The translations under genes were made by a program, and so were the position numbers. The notes beneath the pieces are model-generated. The model searched no databases. It was given only the letters and a program-made list of their open reading frames with translations, and was not told the origin of the DNA. This document shows positions 63,791 to 64,000 of a DNA stretch of 64,000 nucleotides, piece by piece (position 1 is the first letter of the stretch; each line of letters begins with the position of its first letter). This DNA is from Penium margaritaceum (Eukaryota; Streptophyta; Zygnematophyceae; Desmidiales; Peniaceae): positions 40,791 through 104,790 of the forward strand of contig SZWC01000550.1 in NCBI GenBank assembly GCA_023375785.1. The letters are read 5' to 3'.

Positions 63791-64000
63791 ATTTCACTTC
63801 ATGTAGTCAGCTTTGACAACTCACAACACGAGTCACAGATAGTCAAATGGGGGTAGCAATGGTTTGGGAACACTAGCTATTAACTAGAAAGCACAAATAC
63901 CTTTAATATGTAGTGACCCGGCGTGGTTACCATGTACAGTGACAAACCAAAGAAGGCATATGTCACTAGCCATGACCAAACAAATTTCAAAGTGTGTGGT

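Larger units (their letters stand above)
43137..64000. repeat. Satellite family D: 191-bp monomer with higher-order organisation
   Basis: Array C ends at GCATCACA (about 43136) and continues with TGACCAAAGAATTTC, the start of a different satellite. The monomers are 190-192 bp, each with GCATATGTCACTGACCATG, a TGGTCAACGTTGACAACTC-like segment, CACGAGTCACAAATGGTCAG, a CTAGTTATCAACTAG dyad and GGCACGGTGTGGCTACC. Six monomer classes differ at diagnostic places (for example CCAACCATAACACG, AGGGTGGAAGATAATGG, GGAACCCTATG, CACCAGGTATC) and recur in fixed order. Short open frames of 60-95 residues along this array are repeat by-products. The array runs off the right edge. Confidence 0.95.

Noticed and set aside
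43137-64000. CENP-B-box-like motif in satellite D
   Set aside because: I looked for a TTCG..GAA..CGGG-type pattern and saw none consistently placed in the monomers.

Overview
KIND OF DNA. The window is almost entirely tandemly repeated satellite DNA. I find no convincing host protein gene and no rRNA or functional tRNA gene. The only lineage clue is inside an LTR retrotransposon: its primer-binding site reads TGGTATCAGAGC, which matches the 3' end of plant-type initiator tRNA-Met. A land plant (or other streptophyte) is therefore the best guess. The block looks like a heterochromatic satellite region (pericentromeric, knob or subtelomeric), but no telomere array is present to fix its place. 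LAYOUT. Four satellite families abut. (A) 1-1620: a 21-bp minisatellite carrying KpnI/AvrII-like words, about 77 copies. (B) 1621-8100: a second 21-bp family holding two strikingly uniform 42-bp dimer arrays, about 47 copies at 1747-3718 and exactly 85.0 copies at 4435-8004. (C) 8101-43136: about 31 kb of a third 21-bp family, mostly diverged monomers, with local higher-order repeats of 84, 104/105, 126, 147 and 168 bp, two homogeneous monomer runs, and long-range duplications of about 420, 1000, 1806 and 2835 bp. (D) 43137-64000: a roughly 191-bp satellite organised as a six-monomer higher-order repeat of about 1147 bp. This is itself grouped into larger superunits marked by three copies of a roughly 0.5-kb non-satellite module with a tRNA-like SINE head (A box and B box 44 bp apart) and G-rich tracts. 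INSERTION. Array C is interrupted at 23491-27179 by one minus-strand LTR retrotransposon: two 626-bp LTRs about 93% identical, initiator-Met primer site, polypurine tract and 5-bp target duplication. Removing it restores an intact 21-bp monomer context. No reverse transcriptase or integrase is recognisable, so it looks non-autonomous or internally deleted. ASSEMBLY. A 204-N gap and two single-N joins are each flanked by near-identical sequence on both sides, and the two single-N joins also break the repeat phase. They look like unmerged contig overlaps, i.e. false duplications, rather than biology. HOW IT FITS TOGETHER. Families A, B and C share a 21-bp period (two helical turns, seven codons), which is why very long open frames run through them on both strands. 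Those frames are a by-product of stop-free monomers, not genes. The best leads are the shared 21-bp period with one register-preserving junction, the array-B fragment inside array C, paired expansion sites in duplicated blocks of C, and the three-level hierarchy of D with its tRNA-like module. All positions were read by eye, so repeat edges may be off by one monomer.
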